Assembly (NCBI GenBank): GCA_965227265.1
Contig: OZ245738.1
Coordinates: forward strand, 3,100,001-3,164,000
Direction of reading: 5' to 3'
Length of the DNA stretch: 64,000 nucleotides
Source: UBA2336 sp965227265
GTDB taxonomy: Bacteria; Bacteroidota; Bacteroidia; Cytophagales; Cyclobacteriaceae
Part shown: positions 9,153-17,403 of the stretch, piece after piece
Numbering within the stretch: the first letter of the stretch is position 1
Layout: every line of letters starts with the position of its first letter
Made by a program: the position numbers and the translations under genes
Notes under the pieces: model-generated
The model's database searches: none
Seen by the model: the letters and a program-made list of their open reading frames with translations, nothing else
Told to the model about the DNA's origin: nothing

Positions 9153-10248
9153 TTTTCCCTTCTTCCACTTCAAAAATTCTTGCTTTCACTCCTGCTTCTT
9201 TCAATATCTCACGACTACGGCCACTGCGGGCATCGGTGATGAAAATCTGGCCAAAACTTCCTTCTGATACTAACGACATCAATTTCACAATCCTGCTATC
9301 ATCCAGCTTGTCGAAAATGTCATCGAGCAGTAAAAGCGGTTTCTTTTTTGTTGCTAGTTCAAGCACTTGAAATTCAGCTAGTTTGAGGCCTATTAAAAAA
9401 CTTTTCTGTTGACCTTGCGAGCCGAATTTTTTCAATTCACCGGTATTAAGTGTAAACAAAAAATCATCGCGATGAATGCCCGAGGTTGTGCGCTGTAACA
9501 TAATGTCGCGCTGTAAATTTTTCTTTAGCAATTCCGCAAAGTCAACTTCCTCCACATCGGAACGATAACCGATCGAAACACTTTCTTTTGCTTCTTTACC
9601 GGCTAATTGTTTATACCACGTTTCAAACAGCGGAAGATATTTTGTTAGAAATGATTTTCGCTTTGTGTGAATGAAGTTTGCAGCAGGAATTAATTTATCA
9701 TCGTAGCTGTCGAGCAAATCCTGATCGACTGATCCGCGTTCTGAAAACAATTTCAGCATTCCATTACGTTGACGTAACAACTGGGTATACGTAATCAGGT
9801 TTTCGAGATACTGATGATCCATCTGCGAAAGCAGGCCATCGAAAAATTTTCTACGTTGTTCGCTTCCATCCCAGATCAGTTCTATGTCGTTTGGAGCAAT
9901 TAGTACCAACGGGTACTTGCCAATGTGCTCTGCCATTCTTTTATAATCGGAGCCATCTTCACTCATCAGCTTCTTTGAGCCTTGAACAAATGAGCATAAC
10001 ACCTCGGTGCGATTCTTTTTGATCTGGAACTGTCCTTTAATAAAAAACTGGTTTTCACCCTGTCGGATGTTCTGGAGATCAGATGCATTCGAGGCGCTCT
10101 TCGTCAACGATAAATAATAGATAGCGTCTAATAAGTTAGTCTTTCCGCTTCCGTTTAACCCGAAAAGGCAGTTTACTTCTGGAGAAAGCTCAAGGGAGGC
10201 ATCCCCGTAATTCTTGAAATTATAAAGCGTAAGTTTTTCGAGCTGCAC
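9136..10248 (-). CDS. recF: DNA replication and repair protein RecF
   Basis: RecF is an SMC-like ATPase that loads RecA at gapped DNA. The 370-residue product has the Walker A motif GLNGSGKTN near residue 30, the signature SQGQQKSFLIGLKLAE near residue 275, and Walker B PLLLLDDIFDKLD near 305, in the expected order. Length is normal. It starts at ATG (MQLEKLTLYNFKNY). A DUF721 gene follows on the same strand; pdhA diverges upstream. Confidence 0.97.
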   Translation of the reverse strand: MQLEKLTLYNFKNYGDASLELSPEVNCLFGLNGSGKTNLLDAIYYLSLTKSASNASDLQNIRQGENQFFIKGQFQIKKNRTEVLCSFVQGSKKLMSEDGSDYKRMAEHIGKYPLVLIAPNDIELIWDGSEQRRKFFDGLLSQMDHQYLENLITYTQLLRQRNGMLKLFSERGSVDQDLLDSYDDKLIPAANFIHTKRKSFLTKYLPLFETWYKQLAGKEAKESVSIGYRSDVEEVDFAELLKKNLQRDIMLQRTTSGIHRDDFLFTLNTGELKKFGSQGQQKSFLIGLKLAEFQVLELATKKKPLLLLDDIFDKLDDSRIVKLMSLVSEGSFGQIFITDARSGRSREILKEAGVKARIFEVEEGKIVVST

Positions 10249-10297
10249 AGTTAAAAATGGTGTTTTAGGCCCCCGAAGCTGAATTCAATGAATTGCC

Positions 10298-10328
10298 TTT
10301 GCTATTGCGCGATTCAGGGTTAATTTCG
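10298..10328 (+). promoter_or_regulatory. Probable pdhA promoter
   Basis: TTTG (10298-10301) is followed after exactly 19 bases by TAATTTCG (10321-10328), one mismatch from the Bacteroidota TAnnTTTG box. The start point would fall near 10335, upstream of the ATG at 10362 but downstream of the longer ORF start, which supports the shorter pdhA. Confidence 0.6.
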
Positions 10329-10361
10329 CAGTTCAGTTTACGAAAAATCAAAAATAGGGAT

Positions 10362-11405
10362 ATGCCTGCGACAACCAAAGCAAATAAACCCGAGCCTGCC
10401 AAGAAGGCCGATTCCAAAGCAGAGTTTTCAAAAGAAACGTATTTGTTCTGGTATGAAAGCATGTTGCTGATGCGCAAGTTCGAAGAGAAGGCGGGGCAGC
10501 TTTATGGTCAGCAGAAGATCAAAGGTTTTTGTCATTTGTATATCGGACAGGAGGCTTGTGCGGCCGGATCTGTATCAGCTCTACAAAAAGGAGATAAATA
10601 TATTACTGCTTACCGCGATCACGCACATCCATTGGCGTTGGGTACAAGTCCCAATGCAATCATGGCTGAGCTTTACGGAAAAGCAACCGGGGTATCGAAA
10701 GGAAAAGGCGGTTCGATGCACATGTTTGATAAAGAAGTTGGGTTTGTTGGCGGTCATGGAATTGTTGGCGGACAAGTTCCGCTTGGTGCCGGATTAGCCT
10801 TCGCAGAAAAATATAACAAGACCGGCAACTTATGTATTTGTTACATGGGTGATGGCGCGGTTCGTCAAGGTGCGTTTCATGAAGCGCTGAACATGGCCAT
10901 GCTGTGGAAGCTTCCGGTAATTTTTGTGATTGAGAACAACGGTTATGCCATGGGTACTTCGGTGAAGCGTTCATCGAATGTTACTGAGCTCTATACATTA
11001 GGTGAGGCATTCGATATGCCATCTGAACCGGTTGACGGAATGGATGTTGAAGATGTACACCGCGCAGTAGCACGCGCTGCTGAACGGGCACGTGCGGGTG
11101 AAGGCCCAACATTACTTGAATTCAGAACGTACCGTTACAAAGGTCACTCGATGAGCGATCCGCAAAAGTACCGGACAAAAGATGAAGTAGAAGGCTACAA
11201 GCAACGCGACCCGGTTGAGGTTATCCACAAGGCGCTACTTGACAAAAAGTTTGCAACCGATAAAGACATCGAAGCAATTAATCAAAAAGTTGCGGCTCAG
11301 GTTGAAGAAAGCGTGAAATTCGCGGAAGAATCTCCGTACCCGGAGGCAGCTGAAGCCTTTACGGATGTTTATCAAGAGCCTGATTATCCGTTGATTACTG
11401 ATTGA
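10362..11405 (+). CDS. pdhA: Pyruvate dehydrogenase E1 component, alpha subunit
   Basis: The 347-residue protein is the alpha subunit of the thiamine-diphosphate E1 enzyme that decarboxylates pyruvate. The TPP-binding motif is present (MGDGAVRQGAFHEALNMA ... FVIENNGYAMG) near residues 165-195, with the phosphorylation-loop-like YKGHSMSDPQKYRTKDE later. I chose the ATG at 10362 (MPATTKANKPEP) instead of the in-frame start at 10293 because the likely promoter lies between them. The beta subunit and E2 are not adjacent; lpdA (E3) is at 33715. Confidence 0.93.
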   Translation: MPATTKANKPEPAKKADSKAEFSKETYLFWYESMLLMRKFEEKAGQLYGQQKIKGFCHLYIGQEACAAGSVSALQKGDKYITAYRDHAHPLALGTSPNAIMAELYGKATGVSKGKGGSMHMFDKEVGFVGGHGIVGGQVPLGAGLAFAEKYNKTGNLCICYMGDGAVRQGAFHEALNMAMLWKLPVIFVIENNGYAMGTSVKRSSNVTELYTLGEAFDMPSEPVDGMDVEDVHRAVARAAERARAGEGPTLLEFRTYRYKGHSMSDPQKYRTKDEVEGYKQRDPVEVIHKALLDKKFATDKDIEAINQKVAAQVEESVKFAEESPYPEAAEAFTDVYQEPDYPLITD

Positions 11406-11412
11406 TCTCCCC

Positions 11413-11443
11413 TTTGTTTAGAATCGACTAATTATTAGTTTTG
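11413..11443 (+). promoter_or_regulatory. Promoter of the membrane TPR gene
   Basis: TTTG (11413-11416), 19 bases, then TAGTTTTG (11436-11443): a perfect match to both Bacteroidota boxes and their spacing. The start point would be at the 5' arm of the hairpin at 11446-11463, which therefore becomes a 5' leader stem for this transcript. Confidence 0.8.
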
Positions 11444-11445
11444 CG

Positions 11446-11470
11446 TCCCGCTTTTGAGCGGGATTATTTT
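11446..11470 (+). terminator. Terminator of pdhA overlapping the next promoter
   Basis: A seven-pair stem (TCCCGCT/AGCGGGA) with a TTTG loop is followed by TTATTTTT. It can terminate pdhA transcription. It begins three bases after the promoter box for the next gene, so terminator and initiation region overlap. Confidence 0.7.
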
Positions 11471-11477
11471 TATCGTC

Positions 11478-12167
11478 ATGGCCAAGAAAAAAGAGAACAA
11501 AAACGAATTACTTGAAAATCCTGATGCGCTGGCGGAGCGCCTGGGGAATGCTGAAAACTGGATGGAGCGCAACTCCAAAGCTGTTTTTGGAATTGTAGGG
11601 GTAATTCTTCTGGCAGTAGCTGGATATTTTGGATTTAACTATTACAAAAGATCACAGGATGCAGAAGCGCAGCCGCAGATGTTTCAGGCAGTATATTATT
11701 TTGAAGCCGACAGCTTAAGCCTAGCCCTGAACGGTGACGGTAACAACCTTGGTTTCTTAAATATCATTGAAGATTATAAATACAGCGAAGCTGCTAATCT
11801 TGCACATTTCTATGCGGGAGTTTGCTACCTCAAACAAGGTGACTTTGATGCTGCAATTTTATACCTCGAAGATTTCAGTGCGGATGACCTATTGGTTCAA
11901 GCAAGAGCGTACAGCCTGATTGGCGATGCATATATGGAAAAGGCTGAATACGAAAGTGCTGCTAAGTACTATGACAAAGCTGCGAATTACGAGCCTAACA
12001 AATTCTATTCACCAACCTACCTTATGAAGGCTGCCTTGGCATATGAGAAATTAAACCAGAACGATAAGGCGAAAGACGCATATTCAAAAATCATTACTGA
12101 GTTCTGGGATTCACAAGAGTATCAGAATGCGGTGAAGCTGAAAGCGAGATTGGAGACAAACTCTTAA
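11478..12167 (+). CDS. Membrane-anchored tetratricopeptide repeat protein
   Basis: The 229-residue product begins MAKKKENKNELLENPDAL, has one membrane segment around residues 35-55 (AVFGIVGVILLAVAGYFGFNYY) and then TPR-like helices (EAANLAHFYAGVCYLKQGDF; ARAYSLIGDAYMEKAEYESA; KAALAYEKLNQNDKAKDAYS). It resembles the periplasmic YfgM-like/TPR_21 proteins that interact with secretion or assembly partners; the exact role is not known. The start is the ATG at 11478. A strong hairpin at 12210-12241 ends the transcript. Confidence 0.85.
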   Translation: MAKKKENKNELLENPDALAERLGNAENWMERNSKAVFGIVGVILLAVAGYFGFNYYKRSQDAEAQPQMFQAVYYFEADSLSLALNGDGNNLGFLNIIEDYKYSEAANLAHFYAGVCYLKQGDFDAAILYLEDFSADDLLVQARAYSLIGDAYMEKAEYESAAKYYDKAANYEPNKFYSPTYLMKAALAYEKLNQNDKAKDAYSKIITEFWDSQEYQNAVKLKARLETNS

Positions 12168-12209
12168 TTTTCTTACATTGATTTGAAAATTTGAAAATGA
12201 GATACTTTG

Positions 12210-12241
12210 AAAATTGCGAATGGGTCACTGTTCGCAATTTT
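12210..12241 (+). terminator. Terminator after the TPR gene
   Basis: Perfect 11-base arms (AAAATTGCGAA and TTCGCAATTTT) surround a 10-base loop, ending in a T run. It is well placed as an intrinsic terminator 43 bases after the TPR stop codon. Confidence 0.8.
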
Positions 12242-12274
12242 TGTTTCAACTCGTTCCATTTTCAAATCTCTAAA

Positions 12275-12311
12275 CCTGCTGTCAGCCTGAGCGAAGTCGA
12301 AGGCAAGCAGG
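12275..12311 (+). repeat. 37-base dispersed hairpin repeat, second copy
   Basis: Bounded by CCTGC and GCAGG, this copy aligns without gaps to the reverse complement of 8703-8739. It is flanked by the 12-base direct repeat ATTTTCAAATCT at 12258-12269 and 12319-12330, which could be a trace of insertion or just local A/T-rich repetition (CAAATCTTCAAATT recurs downstream). Confidence 0.7.
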
Positions 12312-12360
12312 TTATTGAATTTTCAAATCTTCAAATTATTAAATCTTCAAATTGATAGAC

Positions 12361-12828
12361 ATGGCAGGCTCACTTACTTCCGGAAAAATTAAAACTTCGA
12401 GTAATCTTTCGAAGAAGAAGTTTGCTCTTGTTGTTGCCGAATGGAATGAAGAGATCACGGAAGCTTTATATGAAGGTGCGCGTAACTCTTTGCTAGCGCA
12501 TGGTGTAAAGAAATCAAACATCATTCGTAAAACTGTTCCCGGCAGCTTTGAGCTTACTCTAGGTGGACTTTGGATGGTTGAAAAAAAGGATATTGCCGCT
12601 GTGATTTGTTTAGGTTGTGTAATCCAGGGAGATACTCCTCATTTTGATTATATCTGCCAGGCAGTTGCTAATGGTATTACTGAAGTGAATATTAAAACCC
12701 GAAAGCCGGTGATCTTTGGCGTGCTCACTACCTTAAATCAACAACAAGCGATGGATCGTGCGGGCGGAAAACTAGGGAATAAAGGTGAAGAAGCTGCGCT
12801 GACTGCGATTAAGATGTTACAATTCTAG
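12361..12828 (+). CDS. ribH: 6,7-dimethyl-8-ribityllumazine synthase
   Basis: Lumazine synthase condenses 5-amino-6-ribitylamino-uracil with dihydroxybutanone phosphate in riboflavin synthesis. The 155-residue protein has the substrate-binding segments VVAEWNEEITEAL, VPGSFELT, CLGCVIQGDTPHFDYI (catalytic His) and GVLTTLNQQQAMDRAG. Length is typical. The ATG at 12361 is used; a TTG three codons earlier is less likely. It stands alone; other rib genes are not in the window. Confidence 0.97.
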   Translation: MAGSLTSGKIKTSSNLSKKKFALVVAEWNEEITEALYEGARNSLLAHGVKKSNIIRKTVPGSFELTLGGLWMVEKKDIAAVICLGCVIQGDTPHFDYICQAVANGITEVNIKTRKPVIFGVLTTLNQQQAMDRAGGKLGNKGEEAALTAIKMLQF

Positions 12829-12905
12829 CCTTTGAGTTGACGCAAACAAAATGCGTTCTCCTAAAGGGGTTTTACAATAAACTAGCTATACAAATTTGTA
12901 AAAAA

Positions 12906-12926
12906 GAAGGGGCTAAACGCCCCTTC
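12906..12926. terminator. Bidirectional terminator between ribH and DUF4397 gene
   Basis: Eight perfect pairs (GAAGGGGC/GCCCCTTC) with loop TAAAC, flanked by A-rich sequence on the left and an A/T-rich tail (AATATTTT) on the right. It separates two convergent genes. Confidence 0.85.
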
Positions 12927-12948
12927 AATATTTTACGTTTTCGAATTA

Positions 12949-13710
12949 TTAGTGCTTAAACACCACATAACCCAACGCTTCCTCATCCGTACCAGCTACC
13001 AATCCTTTTGAATAGATTGTATACACACCTTTCGAATCAAGCTTAACATTTGTAAAGGTTTGTAAAAGCGTATCATCGGATACAAGTCTCATTTCAAATG
13101 TATACGTTCCCGCGGCCATGCTTGTAAAGGCTGCAAAGTTGGTTGTACCTCTCGCTATCTCGTTAAATTTTCTTGCACTAAAGATGGTTGTAGCTCCACC
13201 CACGTTCGTGATTTTTACTTCGCCTGCATCATATGTAAAGTTAAGGAAGCGAACTTTCGTGAATCCCACATCGGCTGCTGCTAAATCATCGACAACGCGC
13301 TGAACAAAAGGAGCCGGTGTATTGGCGACACCATTAATCGTTTGAGGTGTATTGATCACGAAGTAAGAATAATTCGTACCGGAGACAAGCGCATTTCGGT
13401 TTGTTGCTAAGTTTGTTCCGGTTTCCAAATCAGCAGCTGTTACTAGTCTAAGAGGACCAGCAGGCGCATTCGTGGTTACCGAATTATAAAACTTGCCATT
13501 AGTGGCCGCTTCATACCGAACGGTGTCTTTGGGAGTAGCAACATTATCCAATTTTACCTGAACGCGTGGTCCGCCCGGGATAACGTGGAATACGGTTATC
13601 TTAGAAGTTAACTGAGTTACCGTAGCAACCGGTGTTGGATAATCAGGCTCTGAACAACCAGTCCAGAGCATCGCCAGTAACACCACTAATACTTTATATG
13701 TCTGTTTCAT
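12949..13710 (-). CDS. DUF4397 domain-containing lipoprotein
   Basis: The 253-residue protein has a signal peptide with lipobox LWTGC (Cys near residue 19), so it is probably anchored in the outer membrane. Two beta-rich repeats follow (ITVFHVIPGGPRVQVKLDN; KVRFLNFTYDAGEVKITN), typical of the DUF4397 fold. It starts 18 bases after the Oar-like TonB receptor and is surely cotranscribed, so it may act as an accessory lipoprotein of that receptor, as SusD does for SusC, though it is not a SusD homologue. Confidence 0.8.
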   Translation of the reverse strand: MKQTYKVLVVLLAMLWTGCSEPDYPTPVATVTQLTSKITVFHVIPGGPRVQVKLDNVATPKDTVRYEAATNGKFYNSVTTNAPAGPLRLVTAADLETGTNLATNRNALVSGTNYSYFVINTPQTINGVANTPAPFVQRVVDDLAAADVGFTKVRFLNFTYDAGEVKITNVGGATTIFSARKFNEIARGTTNFAAFTSMAAGTYTFEMRLVSDDTLLQTFTNVKLDSKGVYTIYSKGLVAGTDEEALGYVVFKH

Positions 13711-13728
13711 ATCTTTAAAATTTAATCA

Positions 13729-16700
13729 TTAGAAAATATACCGCACGCCAAACTGCATTCTCCAGATCGATGTAGCATTCACTACCTGCCATGCTTCTTT
13801 GTTTGTATTGTCGAAGCTGTAGATCGGTCTTCCTGTATTGTTCGCACCTTCGTAGCCTTCAAGCTTCAAGAGATTATACGCACCATTCGCTACAAAGAAA
13901 TCACGTCCGTTATCCTGGTTAATCAGGTTGCCGAAATTTTCAATGTCGAGTGTTACCTGAATTGTGTGTTTACGGTCTTTTACTTTTGTAAAGAACTCAT
14001 GCATAAAGCGAACATCAAATCTGTTTTCCCATGGTGTTCTGGCTCCATTTCTGCGAGCATAATCCCCACGGTGTGAGCTCAGGTAATCGTCACGATCAAT
14101 AAACGCATTTAATTGATCCCAGATTTCACTTGGTGTACGGGTATCGGTTGCAGTTGCAGGTACTAACAAAATCTCATTCTTCTGTTTGGGAACGTATACC
14201 AGGTCATTTCCAAAAGCACCGTCACCATTCAAGTCACCATTGATCATGTAAGAGAAAGGCGAACCTGATTGACCATTGTAGAATACCGAGATGGTAGTTG
14301 CCATAAAGCCTAGCCACTCCTTACGGTAGGATACATTACCTAACACGCGATGCCTGAGATCCCAGGCCGAGTAACTTACAAACTGATCGTTTGAATAACC
14401 TGGAGTAGGATTAAATTCCCAACCAGACAATGCCGTAGTATTTGTTCCGCTGTTAACATCCCTGGACTGGCCATAGTTATATCCCAGCATCGCAAAGAAA
14501 CCATTACTCCAGGAACGTTGCAGTTGACCAGTCAAGCTATATTGATAGCCCTTGTTTGTGTTATTGATCAGTAAAATGTTTTGGAATTTACTGTTTGCCA
14601 ATGCAGCGGTATGGCGTGGACGACCATCACCTGTTACTTTTTCTGTCGGGTTCGTTAAGTTGATATTCTCGTAGTTAATCTCGTTTAGTGTTTTTGTATA
14701 AATACCTTCTACGGTTGCCGTGATCTCAAACGGTAACTTGAAATCGTACGCTAAGTTAAACCTGAGGTTTTGTGGCAACTTAAAGTTAGGCGACATCAGG
14801 TTAACTTCTGAAGTAGGAATATTTTGAAGTTCCTGCTCAATTCTTGTGCGAACAGCCGGATCATCAATTCCAACATTCAACTGATCAGCCCAATATTCTT
14901 CCAGAATTCTTTCTCCGTTACCATAAATAGGCACTGAAGCGCCTCTGCTTCCTCTTATATCAAGTGTTGCCAATGATGCACCTGAGTTGGTGTATTGATT
15001 GGCAATCCATACAAATGGAATTCTGCCGGTGAAAATCCCAACTCCACCTCGCAATTGGCGTGTTTTCTCTTCGTTCATGCTCCAGTTAAACCCAATGCGT
15101 GGCGACCATAATAATTGACCGCTTGGCACATCGCCTGTGCGTAAACCATATTCACTGAAAAGAAGCGGGTTAGCCGATGGCTTATCAATAAAGATTGGAA
15201 TATCAAGGCGTAAGCCAGCTGTGATCTTCACGTTGTCTGTAGCCTGGAATTCATCCTGTGCATAAAAACCAGTCTGTAAGAATCGAAGTGTTACTGCTTT
15301 AAACCTGTCGTTATAATAATCGAGCGAATACGCTACCCGAAGGCGATCGGTGCTTGTGCTTGACACATCGAATGCATTGTTATTGAAGCTGGTTAACGAA
15401 CCGTATTCGTAATGACCGTTATAGCGGTTCACAAACGAGTTAAAAATCTTATAGTATTCGTTGTGGGTACCAAATGTAAATGTGTGCTTGTCTTTGAACA
15501 CAGTAAAGTTGTTAGTGATCTGAAGAATGTCCTGGCTTTTCAAGTTACCCTGAGAGCTTCTTTGGCCACCGGCACGAATAATTCTATTATTTCCAATGTT
15601 GATATCAATGTGCGGCAAAAGGCCTTGCGCATTTTGTGCCGATACGTTCCGGTTGTCATCTACCGTTGTCCAGCCGGCAATAAACCGGTTTGAAGTATTG
15701 GCTGAAAAACGACTGTTGATCTCAAGAATCGTAGAGTTGTTAATATATTCTGTTAAGAAGCCATTTTTTGAGAACTCCAGCACATTTTGTGAACGAAGCA
15801 ATTCATCTTGTGTTGCCTTAACATAGTTGTGGCGAATTGTTAACTGATGATTATCATTAATGTTCCAGTCAATCCGGGCAAATATTTTATTATTCTCGGA
15901 AACTGGTGTGAACTTACCAAATGTTCCTGGGTTATAATTAAATCTCGCCAGCAATGTATCCGTAACAGCTTGTGCTGTTTCAATCGAAATGTTTGAAACA
16001 TCCGAAGGTACGTTGGAACCGAAGGCTGTAAGTGCTGCTTGTGAAACCAGGTTAACCGTAAATGGTGTTTCGCCTTTCTGATGCTCATAGTTACCAAAGA
16101 AGAAAAGTTTGTTCTTGATAATCGGAGCGCCAAATCGCACACCATATTGCTGATTTAAAAAGGGAGCCTGAGTTTGACGATTCTCTCCCAACGTTTTGCC
16201 GGCTGATTTCTCACTGCGCGTAAAGAAGTACGCTGAAGCTTCAACCTGGTTTGTTCCGCTTCTGGTAACTGCGTTAACGCCACCTCCTGAAAAGGAACCT
16301 TGTGTTACATCATAAGGAGAAACAACGATAGCAATCTCTTTAATCGCATCTAAGCTTACAATTTCAGTACCTGCATTTGAGCCAGGCTGTCCGCTTGAAT
16401 TGAGTCCGAAAGCATCATTATTAACTGCACCATCAATCGTAACGTTGTTGTAACGACTGTTTTTACCTGCAATAGATGTTCCACCATTACCTAAGCCAGA
16501 CGCTGCCTGTGGGGTAAGCCGGGTGAAGTCGTTAATGGATCGGGCAATGGAAGGGTTTCGTTCAATGGTTTGTGTTGAAACATTTGTGGCAGCTCCGGTT
16601 CTTCCGGAGTTGATAATATCATCTTGCCGACCAGTTACAACAACCTCATTAAGCGTTATATTATCTTCATTTAACTTGGTAGTTACACCCTTGTTTTCAC

Positions 16701-16995
16701 CCAAGGCTAACGTAAACTCCTTCTCTTCGACCGTTGTGTATCCTGTAAAAGAGATCGTTAAAGAATAAGGTCCTCCTACCCGCACGTTGGGAAAGTAGTA
16801 CCGACCATCAGCGTTTGTCATAACTCCATACCGCGTTCCGGTAGGCTTGTGAACAGCAACCACAGATGCTCCTGGCAATTCTTCGCCTTTCAAATCCGTG
16901 ACTTGTCCATTAATGGCAGATGTTGTAACGCCTTGTGCTAGTGCTGCCGAGCCGACCAGCAATGCAAAGGCCGTTAATAGTAAAATTCTCCTCAT
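13729..16995 (-). CDS. Oar-like TonB-dependent outer-membrane receptor
   Basis: The 1088-residue protein has a signal peptide, a carboxypeptidase-regulatory domain (INGQVTDLKGEELPGASVVA; residues 28-110), a plug domain (TLNEVVVTGRQDD onward; SRYNNVTIDGAVNNDAFGL) and a long barrel ending MQFGVRYIF. This matches the Oar family of TonB receptors, linked to adhesion, social behaviour or protein/protease transport in myxobacteria and Bacteroidota. The ligand cannot be told. A perfect minus-strand -7 box lies about 40 bases upstream. Confidence 0.9.
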   Translation of the reverse strand: MRRILLLTAFALLVGSAALAQGVTTSAINGQVTDLKGEELPGASVVAVHKPTGTRYGVMTNADGRYYFPNVRVGGPYSLTISFTGYTTVEEKEFTLALGENKGVTTKLNEDNITLNEVVVTGRQDDIINSGRTGAATNVSTQTIERNPSIARSINDFTRLTPQAASGLGNGGTSIAGKNSRYNNVTIDGAVNNDAFGLNSSGQPGSNAGTEIVSLDAIKEIAIVVSPYDVTQGSFSGGGVNAVTRSGTNQVEASAYFFTRSEKSAGKTLGENRQTQAPFLNQQYGVRFGAPIIKNKLFFFGNYEHQKGETPFTVNLVSQAALTAFGSNVPSDVSNISIETAQAVTDTLLARFNYNPGTFGKFTPVSENNKIFARIDWNINDNHQLTIRHNYVKATQDELLRSQNVLEFSKNGFLTEYINNSTILEINSRFSANTSNRFIAGWTTVDDNRNVSAQNAQGLLPHIDINIGNNRIIRAGGQRSSQGNLKSQDILQITNNFTVFKDKHTFTFGTHNEYYKIFNSFVNRYNGHYEYGSLTSFNNNAFDVSSTSTDRLRVAYSLDYYNDRFKAVTLRFLQTGFYAQDEFQATDNVKITAGLRLDIPIFIDKPSANPLLFSEYGLRTGDVPSGQLLWSPRIGFNWSMNEEKTRQLRGGVGIFTGRIPFVWIANQYTNSGASLATLDIRGSRGASVPIYGNGERILEEYWADQLNVGIDDPAVRTRIEQELQNIPTSEVNLMSPNFKLPQNLRFNLAYDFKLPFEITATVEGIYTKTLNEINYENINLTNPTEKVTGDGRPRHTAALANSKFQNILLINNTNKGYQYSLTGQLQRSWSNGFFAMLGYNYGQSRDVNSGTNTTALSGWEFNPTPGYSNDQFVSYSAWDLRHRVLGNVSYRKEWLGFMATTISVFYNGQSGSPFSYMINGDLNGDGAFGNDLVYVPKQKNEILLVPATATDTRTPSEIWDQLNAFIDRDDYLSSHRGDYARRNGARTPWENRFDVRFMHEFFTKVKDRKHTIQVTLDIENFGNLINQDNGRDFFVANGAYNLLKLEGYEGANNTGRPIYSFDNTNKEAWQVVNATSIWRMQFGVRYIF

Positions 16996-17032
16996 AGTTT
17001 AATTGGGTTTTTAGGTGGCTTTTTTGGATACA

Positions 17033-17040
17033 CAAAACTA
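17033..17040 (-). promoter_or_regulatory. -7 promoter box of the Oar-like receptor operon
   Basis: The minus strand reads TAGTTTTG, an exact TAnnTTTG match, about 40 bases before the receptor ATG. No clear TTTG was found at -33, so the promoter may need an activator. Confidence 0.6.
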
Positions 17041-17350
17041 AACCTTTGCCTTCGATTCCAGTTTACAGCAGGTTTAAATCTGACACCAAATTGTTTACAA
17101 TGATTTAACACAGTTCATACGTCACTTATGGGAAAAGGCTGTAATTCCCTGACACATACCGGTTTATTTTTTTTCGATTTTGAGATCAATTCTGGCTGAA
17201 ACTCGCCCAAATTATTTGCGGATTGTAATCATCTGCGCACGATGAACATGGACAACACGTATTCATCATCCTGTAATAAGATTATCTACAGGGTAGAGCG
17301 CGCAAGCGGTTCGGCACGATAATTTCTAGGCTGGCAGAACGTTGTTGACC

Positions 17351-17380
17351 GTGCGGAAAGAAATAACGTTCTTTCCGCAC
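17351..17380. repeat. Perfect 12-base inverted repeat upstream of the POTRA gene
   Basis: Arms GTGCGGAAAGAA and TTCTTTCCGCAC surround a six-base loop (ATAACG), ending 23 bases before the ATG at 17404. It is either a hairpin in the 5' leader or a dyad operator. There is no T run after it. Confidence 0.75.
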
Positions 17381-17403
17381 ATTAAAATGAGCATTTTGTG
17401 CCG

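Larger units (their letters stand above)
16996..17403. other. Divergent intergenic region with promoter and hairpin
   Basis: This 408-base region between the Oar-like receptor and the POTRA protein has no credible gene. It holds the receptor promoter box (17033-17040, minus strand) and a perfect 12-base inverted repeat close to the plus-strand gene (17351-17380). The centre (17060-17340) shows nothing I can name. Confidence 0.5.

Noticed and set aside
15840..16145. 101-codon ORF within the Oar-like receptor
   Set aside because: It overlaps the receptor in another frame and has no independent coding features.
12949..16995. SusC/SusD pair
   Set aside because: The lipoprotein is of DUF4397 type without SusD helices, and the receptor is of the Oar type rather than SusC.
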